Below are positions 23,915 through 33,420 of a stretch of 64,000 nt of DNA, in pieces. The notes beneath the pieces are model-generated. The model had not been told where the DNA came from, did no database searches, and saw only the letters and a list, made by a program, of their open reading frames with translations. The translations under genes and the position numbers were made by a program. This DNA comes from Pseudomonadota bacterium (GTDB lineage: Bacteria; Pseudomonadota; Gammaproteobacteria; Enterobacterales; Enterobacteriaceae). Location: contig JAGTSE010000032.1 in the NCBI GenBank assembly GCA_018261615.1, positions 1 to 64,000 on the forward strand, written 5' to 3'. How positions within the stretch are numbered: position 1 is the first letter of the stretch; each line of letters begins with the position of its first letter.

Positions 23915-24265
23915 ATGAAAATAACAGGCGTTTTTACAGGTCTGCTTTTGCTGGCAGGCAGCACCATGGCGCACGCTGCAACGGACAAAACGGTAAAGAT
24001 TCCTTCTTGTGAAGGCCTTGATGCCGATGGGATCGCGGCCAGCGTTAAGCGTGACTATCTGCAAAATCGCATTGTGCGCTGGGCAGACGATCAGAAAAAA
24101 CTGGGGCAGGCCGATCCGGTCGCCTGGGTGAATCCGAAAGAGATCGTCGGCAAGAGTGATCAATGGTCGATACCGCTCACGGTTCGCGGTAAAAGTATGG
24201 ATATTCACTACCGCGTGGCCGTTGATTGCAAAGTGGGTAGGGCAGAGTACCAGCCGCAGCCGTAA
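23915..24265 (+). CDS. yebF: Secreted protein YebF
   Basis: A 116-residue exported protein with a signal peptide ending near residue 21 (AHA). The mature part holds [21 protein letters not shown] and a second Cys near the C-terminus (VDCKVG), fitting the YebF/Cmi fold with a disulfide. E. coli YebF is found in the culture medium. The internal ATG at 23915 is used because it begins the signal peptide. Three 9-bp repeats follow the stop. Confidence 0.92.
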   Translation: MKITGVFTGLLLLAGSTMAHAATDKTVKIPSCEGLDADGIAASVKRDYLQNRIVRWADDQKKLGQADPVAWVNPKEIVGKSDQWSIPLTVRGKSMDIHYRVAVDCKVGRAEYQPQP

Positions 24266-24292
24266 TAGCCGTAATAGCCGTAATAGCCGTAA
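24258..24292 (+). repeat. 9-bp tandem repeat at the yebF stop
   Basis: Four copies of AGCCGTAAT (the last differs at its final base) start inside the last codons of yebF and continue past the stop. In the yebF frame each unit carries a TAA and a TAG, giving a string of stop codons. Confidence 0.9.
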
Positions 24293-24385
24293 CGCGATAA
24301 TTTTCTCATCTTTTGCCGCTACAGACACTTCCTAACATCCCCCTCGCTTACTCTGACCAACCACACATTGATAAGCGAGGGCATG

Positions 24386-24622
24386 ATGAGCTGGTTGAAT
24401 CAAATATAGTCGCTGCTGGGTTCGAAAGATAACGCGGATCCCTCATCTTTGGGTGGGCCGGGGGTATATAAATTGCCTGGTTTTTGCGGCAAAAAGTGAT
24501 GGTCATATCGACGACAAAGAACGCGCAGCTATCTGAAGGTATTGGGAGATGCGTTACAGATCCTGCAGGCAGTTCGTGAAGAGATAGAGGCGGATATAAA
24601 GCAGCAAAAACTTACCGTTTGA
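24386..24622 (+). pseudogene. yebE: Degraded yebE (DUF533) pseudogene
   Basis: Three separate blocks of YebE can be read here in order: an N-terminus MSWLNQI-stop-SLLGSKDN, a middle KSDGHIDDKERAAI, and a C-terminus YLKVLGDALQILQAVREE followed by IEADIKQQKLTV. E. coli YebE is about 219 residues; only about 240 bp remain, with an in-frame TAG at codon 8, large internal deletions and frame changes. The position, between yebF and ptrB, is where E. coli carries yebE. Confidence 0.85.
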
Positions 24623-24705
24623 TTCTGATTACAGTGTGGTTTCGCTTGCATCACGCGCGGGTTTTGCCAACCTTACAAGAGTGTTAAACAAAAAAGAACA
24701 ATACT

Positions 24706-26766
24706 ATGCCGCCGAAAGCAAAACAGATCCCACACGCGATCACCACGCATGGCGATACGCGCGTTGATAATTATTACTGGCTGCGGGACGACACCCGCTC
24801 GCAGTCAAAGGTACTTGACTATCTGCGTCAGGAAAATGATTACGGCCGCGAAATGATGGCATCGCAGCAGGCGCTACAGGATGACGTACTGCAGGAGATC
24901 ATCTCGCGCATACCGCAACGTGAAGTTTCCGCGCCCTACGTCAGAAATGGCTATCGCTATCGGCACATTTACGAATCGGGTAATGAGTATGCAATCTACC
25001 AGCGTCAGTCGGTGCTGAGCGCTGAATGGGATGAATGGACGGTACTGCTGGATGCCAACCAGCGCGCATCACACAGTGAGTTCTATACGCTCGGCGGTCT
25101 GGAAGTCTCGCCTGACAACGCCATCATGGCGATAGCCGAAGACTTTTTATCGCGCCGCCAGTATGGTTTGCGTTTTCGTAATCTTGAAACTGGCAACTGG
25201 TACCCGGAAGTGTTGGATAACATCTCCCCGGATTTTGTCTGGGTCAATGACTCCGAAACGCTCTACTATGTGCGCAAGCATGCAACCACGCTGTTGCCTT
25301 ATCAGGTGTGGCGGCACACCGTCGGCGAACCGGCGCAGCAAGATGAGCTGGTGTATGAAGAGCAGGATGACACCTTCTATGTCGGTTTAGGTAAAACGAC
25401 CTCGCAGCACTACATCACAATCCACCTTTCCAGCGCTACCACCAGCGAAGTGCTGCTTCTCGACGCAGAGCTACCTGATGCGCAGCCGCTCTGTTTTTTG
25501 CCAAGACGCAAAGAGCATGAGTACAACCTTGACCATTTCCAGCACACTTTTTACCTGCGTTCTAATCGTGAAGGCAAAAACTTTGGCCTGTATCGCACCA
25601 AAGTGCGGGATGAAAGGCGTTGGGAAGTGCTAATCCCGGCGCGCGAACAGGTCATGTTGGAAGGGTTTACGCTTTTCACCGACTGGCTGGTGGTTGAAGA
25701 GCGGCAGCGTGGCTTAACCAGCCTGCGGCAGATCAACCGTAAGACTCGGGAAGTGGTGGGCATTGCATTTGACGATCCGGCATATGTTACCTGGCTGGCG
25801 TATAACCCGGAACCGGAAACCTCGCGTTTACGCTACGGCTATTCGTCGATGACCACGCCGGACACGCTTTTTGAACTGGATATGGATACCGGCGAGCGGC
25901 GCGTGCTGAAGCAAGTTGAGGTCGCGGGTTTCGATGCCAGCAACTATCGCAGTGAACACCTGTGGATCCACGCCAGAGATGGCGTCGAAGTGCCGGTCTC
26001 ACTGGTTTACAACCACACCTTATTCCGCAAAGGTGAAAATCCGCTGCTAGTCTACGGGTATGGATCCTATGGCGCCAGTATGGATGCAGACTTTAGCAGT
26101 AGCCGCCTGAGCCTGCTCGATCGGGGCTTTGTGTTTGCCATAGCCCATGTACGCGGCGGCGGTGAGCTGGGGCAATCATGGTATGAAGAGGGGAAATTCC
26201 TCAACAAGAAAAATACCTTCAATGATTTTATTGATGTCACCGATTCACTGCTGGCGCAGGGATATGGTTCGCCACTCTTCTGCTACGGCATGGGGGGAAG
26301 CGCTGGCGGTATGCTGATAGGCGCAGTCATCAATCAGCGTCCCGCGCTATTTCATGGTGTCATTGCCCAGGTTCCTTTTGTCGATGTTGTAACCACCATG
26401 CTGGATGAATCTATTCCGCTGACCACTGGTGAGTTTGAAGAGTGGGGGAATCCACAGGATGAAACGTACTATCGCTACATCAAGGGCTACAGCCCGTATG
26501 ACAACGTCGAGGCTCACGATTACCCGCACATGCTGGTAACGACCGGGCTGCATGATTCACAGGTGCAATACTGGGAACCGGCGAAGTGGGTGGCAAAACT
26601 GCGCGAGTACAAAACGGACAATAACTTGCTGCTACTCTGTACAGATATGGATTCCGGGCACGGAGGGAAATCCGGGCGTTTTAAATCCTATGAAGGCGTG
26701 GCACTGGAATATGCTTTTCTGATTTCCCTGACGCAGGGCACTTTACCCGGCCACGGGGTACATTAA
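24706..26766 (+). CDS. ptrB: Oligopeptidase B
   Basis: A 686-residue S9A serine peptidase that cuts small peptides after Arg or Lys. An N-terminal beta-propeller (about residues 70-400) is followed by the alpha/beta-hydrolase domain with the nucleophile in GGSAGG, the Asp in the [13 protein letters not shown] region and the catalytic His in [10 protein letters not shown]. Length matches E. coli. It converges on exoX, with the stop codons overlapping. Confidence 0.97.
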   Translation: MPPKAKQIPHAITTHGDTRVDNYYWLRDDTRSQSKVLDYLRQENDYGREMMASQQALQDDVLQEIISRIPQREVSAPYVRNGYRYRHIYESGNEYAIYQRQSVLSAEWDEWTVLLDANQRASHSEFYTLGGLEVSPDNAIMAIAEDFLSRRQYGLRFRNLETGNWYPEVLDNISPDFVWVNDSETLYYVRKHATTLLPYQVWRHTVGEPAQQDELVYEEQDDTFYVGLGKTTSQHYITIHLSSATTSEVLLLDAELPDAQPLCFLPRRKEHEYNLDHFQHTFYLRSNREGKNFGLYRTKVRDERRWEVLIPAREQVMLEGFTLFTDWLVVEERQRGLTSLRQINRKTREVVGIAFDDPAYVTWLAYNPEPETSRLRYGYSSMTTPDTLFELDMDTGERRVLKQVEVAGFDASNYRSEHLWIHARDGVEVPVSLVYNHTLFRKGENPLLVYGYGSYGASMDADFSSSRLSLLDRGFVFAIAHVRGGGELGQSWYEEGKFLNKKNTFNDFIDVTDSLLAQGYGSPLFCYGMGGSAGGMLIGAVINQRPALFHGVIAQVPFVDVVTTMLDESIPLTTGEFEEWGNPQDETYYRYIKGYSPYDNVEAHDYPHMLVTTGLHDSQVQYWEPAKWVAKLREYKTDNNLLLLCTDMDSGHGGKSGRFKSYEGVALEYAFLISLTQGTLPGHGVH

Positions 26767-27425
26767 TCGTCGCCGAGATAGTGCTTTAACGTCAGTCGCA
26801 GTTCCGGGCTCATGCGCTCCAGGTTATTGAACAGCCAGCGCAGGTAACCCGGATCGCGATCGGCAATCTCAGACACTGCTTTGCCGCGGTATTTGCCGAA
26901 CGTGAAGGTGGTTAGTAGCGCCGGGCGGCCGGTCATGGTCGCCATCTGATCCGGCGTCCAGCCGGAAACCTGCATAATGTCGATCAGCAGCGCGGCGGTG
27001 ATGTAGCAGTCGTATAACGCTCGGTGATGATGCAGCCCCGGCGGCGTCTGTACGCTCAGTTTACGGGATTTATACAGCGCCATGTTGCTGTATTTGATGC
27101 CCGGCCAGAGACGGCGTGCTAGTTTCATGGTGCAGATCCATTCGCCTGGCATTTCAGGCAGCACGCGGCGGTCAAAACTGGCATTATGCGCCACGTACCA
27201 GTTGCTGCCATAGTAGTGCGGTACAACTTCTTCAATCCACGGCTGATTAGCCACCATCGTTTCCGTTATGTGATGGATGGCCATCGCCTGGGGACTGATA
27301 GGGCGATCGGGCCGGACCAGATGGCTCAGTGGATTGACTATCTTTCCGTCAACCACGTCAACGGAGGCAATTTCCACAACCCCGCCTTGCAGGTCGCAGG
27401 TCTCGGTATCGATAACACGTAACAT
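26763..27425 (-). CDS. exoX: Exodeoxyribonuclease X
   Basis: A 220-residue DEDDh 3'-5' exonuclease. Exo I motif is [12 protein letters not shown], Exo [14 protein letters not shown], and Exo [14 protein letters not shown]. It acts in mismatch repair and UV-damage processing. holE lies just upstream on the same strand; E. coli yobB, which sits nearby there, is absent. Confidence 0.95.
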   Translation of the reverse strand: MLRVIDTETCDLQGGVVEIASVDVVDGKIVNPLSHLVRPDRPISPQAMAIHHITETMVANQPWIEEVVPHYYGSNWYVAHNASFDRRVLPEMPGEWICTMKLARRLWPGIKYSNMALYKSRKLSVQTPPGLHHHRALYDCYITAALLIDIMQVSGWTPDQMATMTGRPALLTTFTFGKYRGKAVSEIADRDPGYLRWLFNNLERMSPELRLTLKHYLGDD

Positions 27426-27436
27426 AACCAGCTCCG

Positions 27437-27667
27437 TTATTTGACTTTAGGCTCATAAGGCAGGCGCGAAAGCGAAACGGAAGCCAGGCGATGAGCGATT
27501 AAACGCTCGCGAAACCAGTTACGCAGGTGCTCCGGCTGTTCACGCTCCACGGCTTCCGCTATCACCGGCATGTTGTAGCGTTCTTTAAAGGCAACGCCCG
27601 CGGCAGCAAGATCGACATTGACCTTGTCCATCTCTTCCTGTTCAAGCTGCGCAAGATTGGTAATCAT
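27437..27667 (-). CDS. holE: DNA polymerase III theta subunit
   Basis: A 76-residue protein matching HolE, the theta subunit that binds and stabilises the epsilon proofreading subunit in the polymerase III core. The segment [20 protein letters not shown] is characteristic. It precedes exoX by 11 bp. Confidence 0.95.
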   Translation of the reverse strand: MITNLAQLEQEEMDKVNVDLAAAGVAFKERYNMPVIAEAVEREQPEHLRNWFRERLIAHRLASVSLSRLPYEPKVK

Positions 27668-27804
27668 GATTTTCTCCTGGGTTAACGCGGCAAAAGTTAC
27701 TAAGCCTGTCGCAGAAAGACAAGTACACCGGCAATGATACTCGACGTGAATATTGTACAGGGTTATTCTTTTTCCTAAATGTATACCAAAAAGGAATGAA
27801 CTCT

Positions 27805-28179
27805 ATGTCTATCTCTGCTTACGCACACTGGCGAACAGCGGTGCTCATCGCCAGCCTTTTTACGGCACCTGCTGTGCTGGCACATGCGCACCTCAAGGGG
27901 CAATACCCGGCCGCCGATGCGGCGGTAACCGCTGCGCCACAGGCGTTAACGCTGAATTTCTCGGAAGGTATCGAACCGAAATTCAGTGGCATCTCGTTAA
28001 CCGGTGCACAGCAACAAATTATCAAGACCGGCGCGGTAAAGCGCAATGAGAATGACAAAAAGCAGATGATCGTTCCGCTGGAGCAACCGTTGACGCCGGG
28101 CAATTATACCGTTAACTGGCACGTGGTTTCCGTTGATGGGCACAAAACCAATGGCCAGTATCATTTTTCTGTGAAGTAA
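27805..28179 (+). CDS. yobA: CopC domain protein YobA
   Basis: A 124-residue periplasmic CopC-like protein. A signal peptide ends before HAHLKGQYPAADA, leaving a mature N-terminal His, the usual Cu(II) ligand in CopC; the second conserved ligand region is VVSVDGHKTNGQYHF. The second ATG is used because the AAGGA ribosome-binding site abuts the first. It heads yobA-copD-yebY, a copper-related unit. Confidence 0.93.
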   Translation: MSISAYAHWRTAVLIASLFTAPAVLAHAHLKGQYPAADAAVTAAPQALTLNFSEGIEPKFSGISLTGAQQQIIKTGAVKRNENDKKQMIVPLEQPLTPGNYTVNWHVVSVDGHKTNGQYHFSVK

Positions 28180-28182
28180 CAA

Positions 28183-29052
28183 ATGCTGGATACCGCTTTT
28201 GTTGGGTTGCGATTTGTGCATTTCGCTGCCCTGATGCTCTCGTTTGGCTGTGCACTGTTCAGCGCGTGGCTGGCTCCGCGCAGCCTGGAGCGTCTGATTG
28301 CCCGCCGCTTTCTTCCTTTTCAGCGTGGATGTTTATGGCTAAGCGCCCTTAGCGCGATCCTGATGTTCGCTGTCCAGGGTGGATTAATGGGGGATGGTTG
28401 GGGAGATGTCTGGCAACCCTCGACCTGGCTGGCGGTAGCAGCGACTGGTTTTGGCACGATCTGGGCGTGGCAAATCATCATTGCCCTCCTGACACTGATA
28501 AGCGTATTCCTTCAGCCTCAACAACAGCGGCGTATCTTCGTGCTGCTGGTTATCCAGTTTTTGCTGGCAGCGGGAGTTGGGCACGCGGCAATGCGCGAAG
28601 GGGCGATGGGCGTTCTCCAGCGAGGCAATCATGCGCTGCATCTGCTTTGCGCGGCGATGTGGGTCGGCGGTTTGCTGCCGGTACTGTTTTGCATGCGCCT
28701 GGCTCATGGGCAGTCACGCCAGGCGGCCATCTCAGCCATGCTGCGTTTTTCCCACTATGGCCATTTTGCGGTCGCGGGCGTGCTGGCAACCGGTGTGGTC
28801 AATACGCTATTGATCGAAGGCGTAGAGCGTCCCTGGCAAAATGACTGGGGGCGGATGCTGTTGCTGAAATGTGCGCTTGTGGCGCTGATGGTGGTAATTG
28901 CCCTTGTGAATCGGTATGTTTTGGTGCCGCGTCTGAATCCGCATCATGATGCTGCGCGACAGCGATTTATCGTCCTGACCTGGGCCGAATTGGGGTTGGG
29001 CGCGTTGGTGCTTGCCGCAGTGAGCCTTTTTGCGACATGGGAACCTTTTTGA
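28183..29052 (+). CDS. copD: Copper resistance D family membrane protein
   Basis: A 289-residue inner-membrane protein with about eight hydrophobic segments and the CopD pattern, corresponding to E. coli YebZ. It starts three bases after yobA. CopC-CopD pairs are linked to copper import or homeostasis across the inner membrane; the direction of transport is not visible from sequence. Confidence 0.93.
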   Translation: MLDTAFVGLRFVHFAALMLSFGCALFSAWLAPRSLERLIARRFLPFQRGCLWLSALSAILMFAVQGGLMGDGWGDVWQPSTWLAVAATGFGTIWAWQIIIALLTLISVFLQPQQQRRIFVLLVIQFLLAAGVGHAAMREGAMGVLQRGNHALHLLCAAMWVGGLLPVLFCMRLAHGQSRQAAISAMLRFSHYGHFAVAGVLATGVVNTLLIEGVERPWQNDWGRMLLLKCALVALMVVIALVNRYVLVPRLNPHHDAARQRFIVLTWAELGLGALVLAAVSLFATWEPF

Positions 29053-29070
29053 CTGAACCTGGCGGAAAGA

Positions 29071-29409
29071 ATGAAAAAGAACTTATTAGGGCTGTTAATG
29101 CTGACATGTTCAGGTGTGGCGCTCGCTGCACCGCAGGTGATCACCGTTAGCCGCTTTGAAATTGGCAAAGACAAATGGGCATTTGATCGTGAAGAGATCA
29201 TGCTGACCTGCCGTCCCGGACATGCGCTTTATGCCATCAATCCCAGTACGCTGGTGCAATACCCACTGAACGATGTGGCAGAAAAGCTGGTCGCCAGTGG
29301 CAAAGCCAGTGGGCAGCCGATCAGCATTATTCAGGTTAATGATCCCGCAAAACCCGGTGAAAAGATGAGCCTTGACCCGTTTATCGCTCGGGCAGAGAAA
29401 CTTTGTTAA
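29071..29409 (+). CDS. yebY: YebY family exported protein (DUF2511)
   Basis: A 112-residue protein with a signal peptide (cleavage near ALA/APQV) and two Cys residues in the mature part (MLTCRPGH and the C-terminal KLC). It closes the yobA-copD-yebY unit 18 bp after copD. Function is unknown; a role with copper is inferred from context only. Confidence 0.92.
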   Translation: MKKNLLGLLMLTCSGVALAAPQVITVSRFEIGKDKWAFDREEIMLTCRPGHALYAINPSTLVQYPLNDVAEKLVASGKASGQPISIIQVNDPAKPGEKMSLDPFIARAEKLC

Positions 29410-29435
29410 TTGGCTACATTAACTGACTAATATTC

Positions 29436-29482
29436 AATAAAAAAACCGCAAGCTTGTCTGAGCAAGTCTTGCGGTTTTAGCA
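29436..29482 (-). terminator. Terminator of sraC (and yebY side)
   Basis: CCGCAAG...CTTGCGG with an inner CTTG/CAAG stem. The minus-strand product ends in a run of seven U, while the plus side has only four T. It therefore fits best as the end of the antisense RNA SraC. Confidence 0.75.
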
Positions 29483-29690
29483 TTTTTTAGCGTGACGATG
29501 AGCGAATTTTTCTGACCACTTTTGTCGCAGACTGGAAAAGCTGACGCCGTCATCTATTCTTAAAGTGTCAGGCGACTTAGCCTGCATTAATGCCAACTTT
29601 TAGCGCACGGCTCTCTCCCAAGAGCCATTTCCCTGGACCGAATACAGGAATCGTATTCGGTCTTTTTTTATATGCATGCGTCCATGGAAT
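29440..29690 (-). ncRNA. sraC: SraC (RyeA) antisense RNA, approximate ends
   Basis: In E. coli a roughly 250-nt RNA, SraC/RyeA, is transcribed opposite SdsR at this locus. The strong minus-strand terminator at 29436-29482 and full overlap with sdsR support its presence. The 5' end is inferred from the E. coli length. Confidence 0.55.
29567..29669 (+). ncRNA. sdsR: SdsR (RyeB) small RNA
   Basis: About 103 nt nearly identical to the SdsR RNA that I recall from E. coli, including TAGCCTGCATTAATGCCAAC, the ACGGCTCTCTCCC region and a terminator stem GACCGAATAC/GTATTCGGTC followed by seven T. A CTATTCT -10-like element 8 bp upstream of the predicted 5' end fits the sigma-S control known for SdsR, an Hfq-dependent sRNA. 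Confidence 0.92.
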
Positions 29691-29895
29691 CTATCGGTTC
29701 ACTCTGAAATATTCACCAGGCTCAAGCATATCGACAAAACGATAACATACTCTGCACCGCGCGCGTCCAGGTATTTTTTCGTCATAGTGATGTTTTATTA
29801 CTGCGCATATGCTGAGCAGTATCTCCCTGGAACATAATCTATGCTGAGTATTCGTTGTCCACGCACACTTGATGCAGCAGAGAAAAGGAACGCAC

Positions 29896-30426
29896 ATGAA
29901 ATTCTGGCCTGTTTTGACTGGCGTAGCGATTGCACTGACGCTGGTGGCTTGCAAGTCGCCCACTCCGCCGAAAGGCGTGCAGCCCGTTACTGGCTTTGAT
30001 GCCAGCCGTTATCTTGGCAAATGGTACGAAATCGCACGGCTGGAAAACCGCTTCGAGCGCGGCCTGGAGCAGGTCACCGCGACCTATGGTCAGCGCCGTG
30101 ATGGGGCAATTAGTGTACTTAACCGGGGTTACGATCCGCAAAAGCAAAAATGGCGTGAGAGCGAAGGCAAAGCTCTGTTTACCGGATCGCCAACGACCGC
30201 CGCGCTGAAGGTCTCATTCTTCGGCCCGTTCTATGGCGGCTATAACGTTATTGCTCTCGATGATGACTATCAGTACGCGATGGTGAGTGGACCAAATCAA
30301 GATTATCTGTGGATCCTCTCGCGTACGCCGACCATTCCGGATGCGGTGAAGCAAAATTATCTCGCGATTGCGCAGCGTCTGGGTTTCCAGGTCAACGAAC
30401 TCCATTGGGTTGTGCAACGCGACTAG
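29896..30426 (+). CDS. blc: Outer membrane lipoprotein Blc (bacterial lipocalin)
   Basis: A 176-residue lipoprotein with a lipobox ending at Cys19 (LTLVAC) and the lipocalin signature GKWYEIARLENRFERGLEQV. The family binds lysophospholipids and fatty acids at the outer membrane. The ATG at 29896 follows a GGAA ribosome-binding site and starts the signal peptide. In E. coli blc is elsewhere (near sugE/ampC), so its place beside sdsR is part of the accessory block here. Confidence 0.93.
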   Translation: MKFWPVLTGVAIALTLVACKSPTPPKGVQPVTGFDASRYLGKWYEIARLENRFERGLEQVTATYGQRRDGAISVLNRGYDPQKQKWRESEGKALFTGSPTTAALKVSFFGPFYGGYNVIALDDDYQYAMVSGPNQDYLWILSRTPTIPDAVKQNYLAIAQRLGFQVNELHWVVQRD

Positions 30427-30437
30427 CGCGGGGGACG

Positions 30438-30471
30438 CGCTCTCCGGATGTCGCCGAAAAGCCGGAGAGCG
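30438..30471. terminator. Hairpin between convergent blc and mipA
   Basis: A perfect 10-bp stem, CGCTCTCCGG and CCGGAGAGCG, with a 14-nt loop, lies between the convergent genes. There is no clear T run, so its strength as a terminator is uncertain. Confidence 0.5.
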
Positions 30472-30543
30472 GCTTATGTCCGTAATGATTGTGGTATCAG
30501 GACAACGCGGGCAGGCAAGGGTGCGTTTGCCCTCTTCAACCGG

Positions 30544-31332
30544 CTAGAATGTATAAAGAAAGGCCAACTCGCCAGTACCTTCATTACGGCGCTGCACCAG
30601 CGGACTGTCTGCGACATGGTCGTTCAACCAGCTATCACCGACACTCATCATTACCCCCCAGTGTTCATTAAATTGATGATTCCACATCAGGTCACTGTCC
30701 ACGCCATAGAACCCCGCCTCTGCTGTATAGAGAGCGTACCTGCTACGCAGACTTTGCTCTCTGCTGACGCCATAAAAGATATTCATATAACGGTTATCGC
30801 CAAAAAGCGCGACAGACTGAAAAACAAGGGTATCGCTGGCGGTTTGCAGCGGAATTAATGTCAGTGATGCCTGGTATTGCACGCCCTGACTGTCGGTAAG
30901 GGGAAGGGTAGTTTTGCCTTCAATGTTAAGCCAGGAGGTAATGCTCCAGCCGACAGCCATTGCTGTATTGAGGGTGACATCAACGTTACCCATCCCTTTT
31001 AAATTGTTTGCGCCATCGCGCCAGCCCGAGTTGCTATCGGCACGCCCCAGCCCATAACCGAGCGTATGTTCGAAATAGAGACCGTTATCGGCCGGTAAGT
31101 CGTAGCCCAGCCCTTTTTGCGAATCAAAAAAGAGCGCATTCCAGCGAGCCTGTATTACAGGAACAATTTGCAGGCGTTGTTTGTCTGAGCCACTGTAGCG
31201 AGGGCCATATTGCCCCCCGATGCCAAGGGTAAATGCATTTTGCGCGGCAGCATCTTCATCAGCATGAGCTGGAAATGCGAAGGCGGCCAGTAATGGGCTG
31301 CTCCTGTACAAGGCGGTTTTTATCGATATCAT
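30544..31332 (-). CDS. MipA/OmpV family outer membrane protein
   Basis: A 262-residue protein with a signal peptide (cleavage near AHA/DEDA, residue 24) and beta-barrel features of the MipA/OmpV family, ending in the outer-membrane signature ...LAFLYTF with terminal Phe. Family segments include GGQYGPRYSGSDKQR and RWNALFFDSQKGLGYDL. It is divergent from a two-component system and RND pump 124 bp away. MipA of E. coli is a scaffold for murein enzymes; other members act as porins or in sensing. The ATG at 31332 begins the signal peptide. Confidence 0.85.
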   Translation of the reverse strand: MISIKTALYRSSPLLAAFAFPAHADEDAAAQNAFTLGIGGQYGPRYSGSDKQRLQIVPVIQARWNALFFDSQKGLGYDLPADNGLYFEHTLGYGLGRADSNSGWRDGANNLKGMGNVDVTLNTAMAVGWSITSWLNIEGKTTLPLTDSQGVQYQASLTLIPLQTASDTLVFQSVALFGDNRYMNIFYGVSREQSLRSRYALYTAEAGFYGVDSDLMWNHQFNEHWGVMMSVGDSWLNDHVADSPLVQRRNEGTGELAFLYTF

Positions 31333-31415
31333 CACATCTCGCTTATGGGGGAACATTCTGTTTCGGCAGGGTTTTACCATCTTCTGAGTACGGAAGATAT
31401 CCGGCTCATATCAAT

Positions 31416-31446
31416 AAACGGTCAGGAAAGTGTTAAGAAACGGTCA
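31416..31446 (+). repeat. Direct repeat AAACGGTCA, possible response-regulator site
   Basis: Two copies of AAACGGTCA (31416-31424 and 31438-31446) are spaced 22 bp start to start, two helical turns. They lie in the mipA/response-regulator intergenic region, just before the regulator start. OmpR-type regulators bind direct repeats, so this is a candidate operator. Confidence 0.45.
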
Positions 31447-31456
31447 AGGTGAGCAA

Positions 31457-32152
31457 ATGTTATCCCGGAAAATTCTTGTGATCGAAGACGATGTCGATGC
31501 GGCAAACGTGCTGGAAGCCTACCTGCGTCGTGAAAATTATGATGTATCGTTGAGTGTCGATGGCCTTAACGGGCTTGAGCAGGCGCAACGCTGGAAGCCC
31601 GATCTTATCCTGCTGGATGTGATGTTGCCGGGAATGAATGGTACGGAAGTGCTGGCGGCTCTGCGCCGTAAAAGTGACGTACCGGTGATTATGGTGACGG
31701 CGATGGGCGATACTCCTGATCGTATCGGAGCATTGCGTTACGGTGCGGATGATTATGTCGTGAAACCCTACCATCCCGGCGAAGTGGTGGCACGCGTTCA
31801 GGCGGTGCTGCGGCGCGCTGGCCGCACAGAAACGCGTGAAGAGATCCTGCGTTGGCATCATCTGGAAGTGAACACCACCGCAATTACGGCGGCGGTCATG
31901 CAACCGGATAACAGCGAGCGTTTTCTCGAACTGACGCCAGCAGAGTTTTCGATTTTAACCACGTTGCTGCGCCATCCGACGCGACCTTTCTCACGCCAGT
32001 TCCTGCTTGAGCAGTGCCTGCCGGAAAGTGAGGCGCTGGAAAGGGTCGTTGATACTCACGTTTATAATTTACGCAAAAAACTGGAAAATGCGGGCGTAAC
32101 GGGCGTTTTAGCCAATGTGCGCGGGGTCGGCTACAGGTTCCGGCAGCCATGA
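31457..32152 (+). CDS. OmpR/PhoB-type response regulator
   Basis: A 231-residue regulator with a receiver domain (residues 5-120: acidic pair D11-D12, phospho-acceptor D54 in LILLDVMLPG, T81, K103) and a C-terminal winged-helix DNA-binding domain (LELTPAEFSILTTLL ... VVDTHVYNLRKKLE ... GVGYRF). It is most like BaeR/AdeR-type efflux regulators by my reading. The ATG at 31457 follows AAGGTGAG. The gene overlaps the kinase start by four bases. Confidence 0.93.
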   Translation: MLSRKILVIEDDVDAANVLEAYLRRENYDVSLSVDGLNGLEQAQRWKPDLILLDVMLPGMNGTEVLAALRRKSDVPVIMVTAMGDTPDRIGALRYGADDYVVKPYHPGEVVARVQAVLRRAGRTETREEILRWHHLEVNTTAITAAVMQPDNSERFLELTPAEFSILTTLLRHPTRPFSRQFLLEQCLPESEALERVVDTHVYNLRKKLENAGVTGVLANVRGVGYRFRQP

Positions 32153-33327
32153 AAAAATCGGTTCATCAGTCGTTCTGGCGCTGGATTTGCGGGCGTATCA
32201 TCGCGCTGGCGATCGGCTCTGTCATCATTATCGCGTTATGTATGTGGTTGCGTTACGCCGTGCAGAATTTTTGGGTGCTACACCATATGCCCGCCCCAGT
32301 GCGCAACGAGTTTATTGCCCTGAAAGACAACCCGCAACTCAATCCGTCGCGCTTCCACGATATTGTCGACACATGGTGGGGGCTGAGCTATTCCACGCCC
32401 TCGATTGCCTCTGCGGACTGGATAATGGTCACAGTGCTGGTGCTGGTGATGATCCCCTTTATTGTTATTATGGGGCTGCGCTATGCACGGCCATTGGCGC
32501 TGCAATTCAGCCGTTTGCGCGATGCGGCCGATGAAGTCACGCACGGACAGTTTGGCCGCCAGGCGGAGCTGGTAAAAGAAGCGCCTGAAGAAATGGTGCG
32601 ATTTGCCAGCGACTTTAACAGCATGACGCGCCAACTGGCGAGATATGAGCGCGAGCTTCGGGCTTCGCATGTGGCAATGGCACATGAACTGCGCTCGCCG
32701 CTGACGGCCGCTATTGGTCGTTTGCAGGGCATGCTGGATGGGGTGTTTGAACCCAGCGAAGCGCAACTGGGAATGGTCATGAAGCAGTTGCAGTATCTTA
32801 GCCGGCTGACGGATGAACTTCACCTGTTATCACTGGCTGATGCGGGGCAGCTTACGCTTACGCTCCAGCCGGTGTCTCTGGCGGAACTGTTAAATGAGCG
32901 CGCGGCATGGCTGAAACCGCTGGCTGATAGCACCGGTCTGACAATTACCGTTACCGCAAGTGCGCCTTCGACGTTCATCGGCGACGCGTTCCGTCTGGGG
33001 CAGATTTTTACCGTCTTGATGGAAAATGCGCTGCGCTATGGTCGGCGGGACGGCCATTTATCCATCGTTCTTCAACAACAGAATAACGTCTACCGGATTG
33101 ATTTTGAGGATGACGGACCGGGCGTGACGGTGGATTTTCTGCCGCTTATGTTTGAGCGCTTCACCCGCGCAGAAACGTCGCGGGCTCGGCATTCCGGAGG
33201 CAGCGGCCTTGGGCTCTCCATTGCTCGCGCCATCTGCCATGCGCATGGCGGCAGCATCAGCGCTTCATTACCAGAAAAAGGTGGCCTGAAAGTCAGCATC
33301 TCGCTTCCCACAGATGCGGCGGGGTAA
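32149..33327 (+). CDS. Sensor histidine kinase
   Basis: A 392-residue membrane kinase. Two membrane helices (about residues 16-33 and 91-110) bracket a short periplasmic loop of about 57 residues, followed by a HAMP-like segment, an H-box with His179 (AHELRSPLTAA), N-box (MENALRYG), and G-boxes (FEDDGPGV, GGSGLGLSIARAICHAHGG). Paired with the upstream response regulator through an ATGA overlap. The small sensor loop suggests it detects a membrane or partner signal rather than a large ligand. Confidence 0.93.
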   Translation: MKKSVHQSFWRWICGRIIALAIGSVIIIALCMWLRYAVQNFWVLHHMPAPVRNEFIALKDNPQLNPSRFHDIVDTWWGLSYSTPSIASADWIMVTVLVLVMIPFIVIMGLRYARPLALQFSRLRDAADEVTHGQFGRQAELVKEAPEEMVRFASDFNSMTRQLARYERELRASHVAMAHELRSPLTAAIGRLQGMLDGVFEPSEAQLGMVMKQLQYLSRLTDELHLLSLADAGQLTLTLQPVSLAELLNERAAWLKPLADSTGLTITVTASAPSTFIGDAFRLGQIFTVLMENALRYGRRDGHLSIVLQQQNNVYRIDFEDDGPGVTVDFLPLMFERFTRAETSRARHSGGSGLGLSIARAICHAHGGSISASLPEKGGLKVSISLPTDAAG

Positions 33328-33420
33328 TTCACACACTCTTGATGGATTCTTGACAAAAACTGGAGCGAATCTCGACGCAAGCCGGATTTAATGACGCCAT
33401 TACCGATTCGGAGTGGCGTT

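Noticed and set aside
24258..24292. CRISPR-like repeat
   Set aside because: Units are 9 bp without spacers, so it is a simple tandem repeat.
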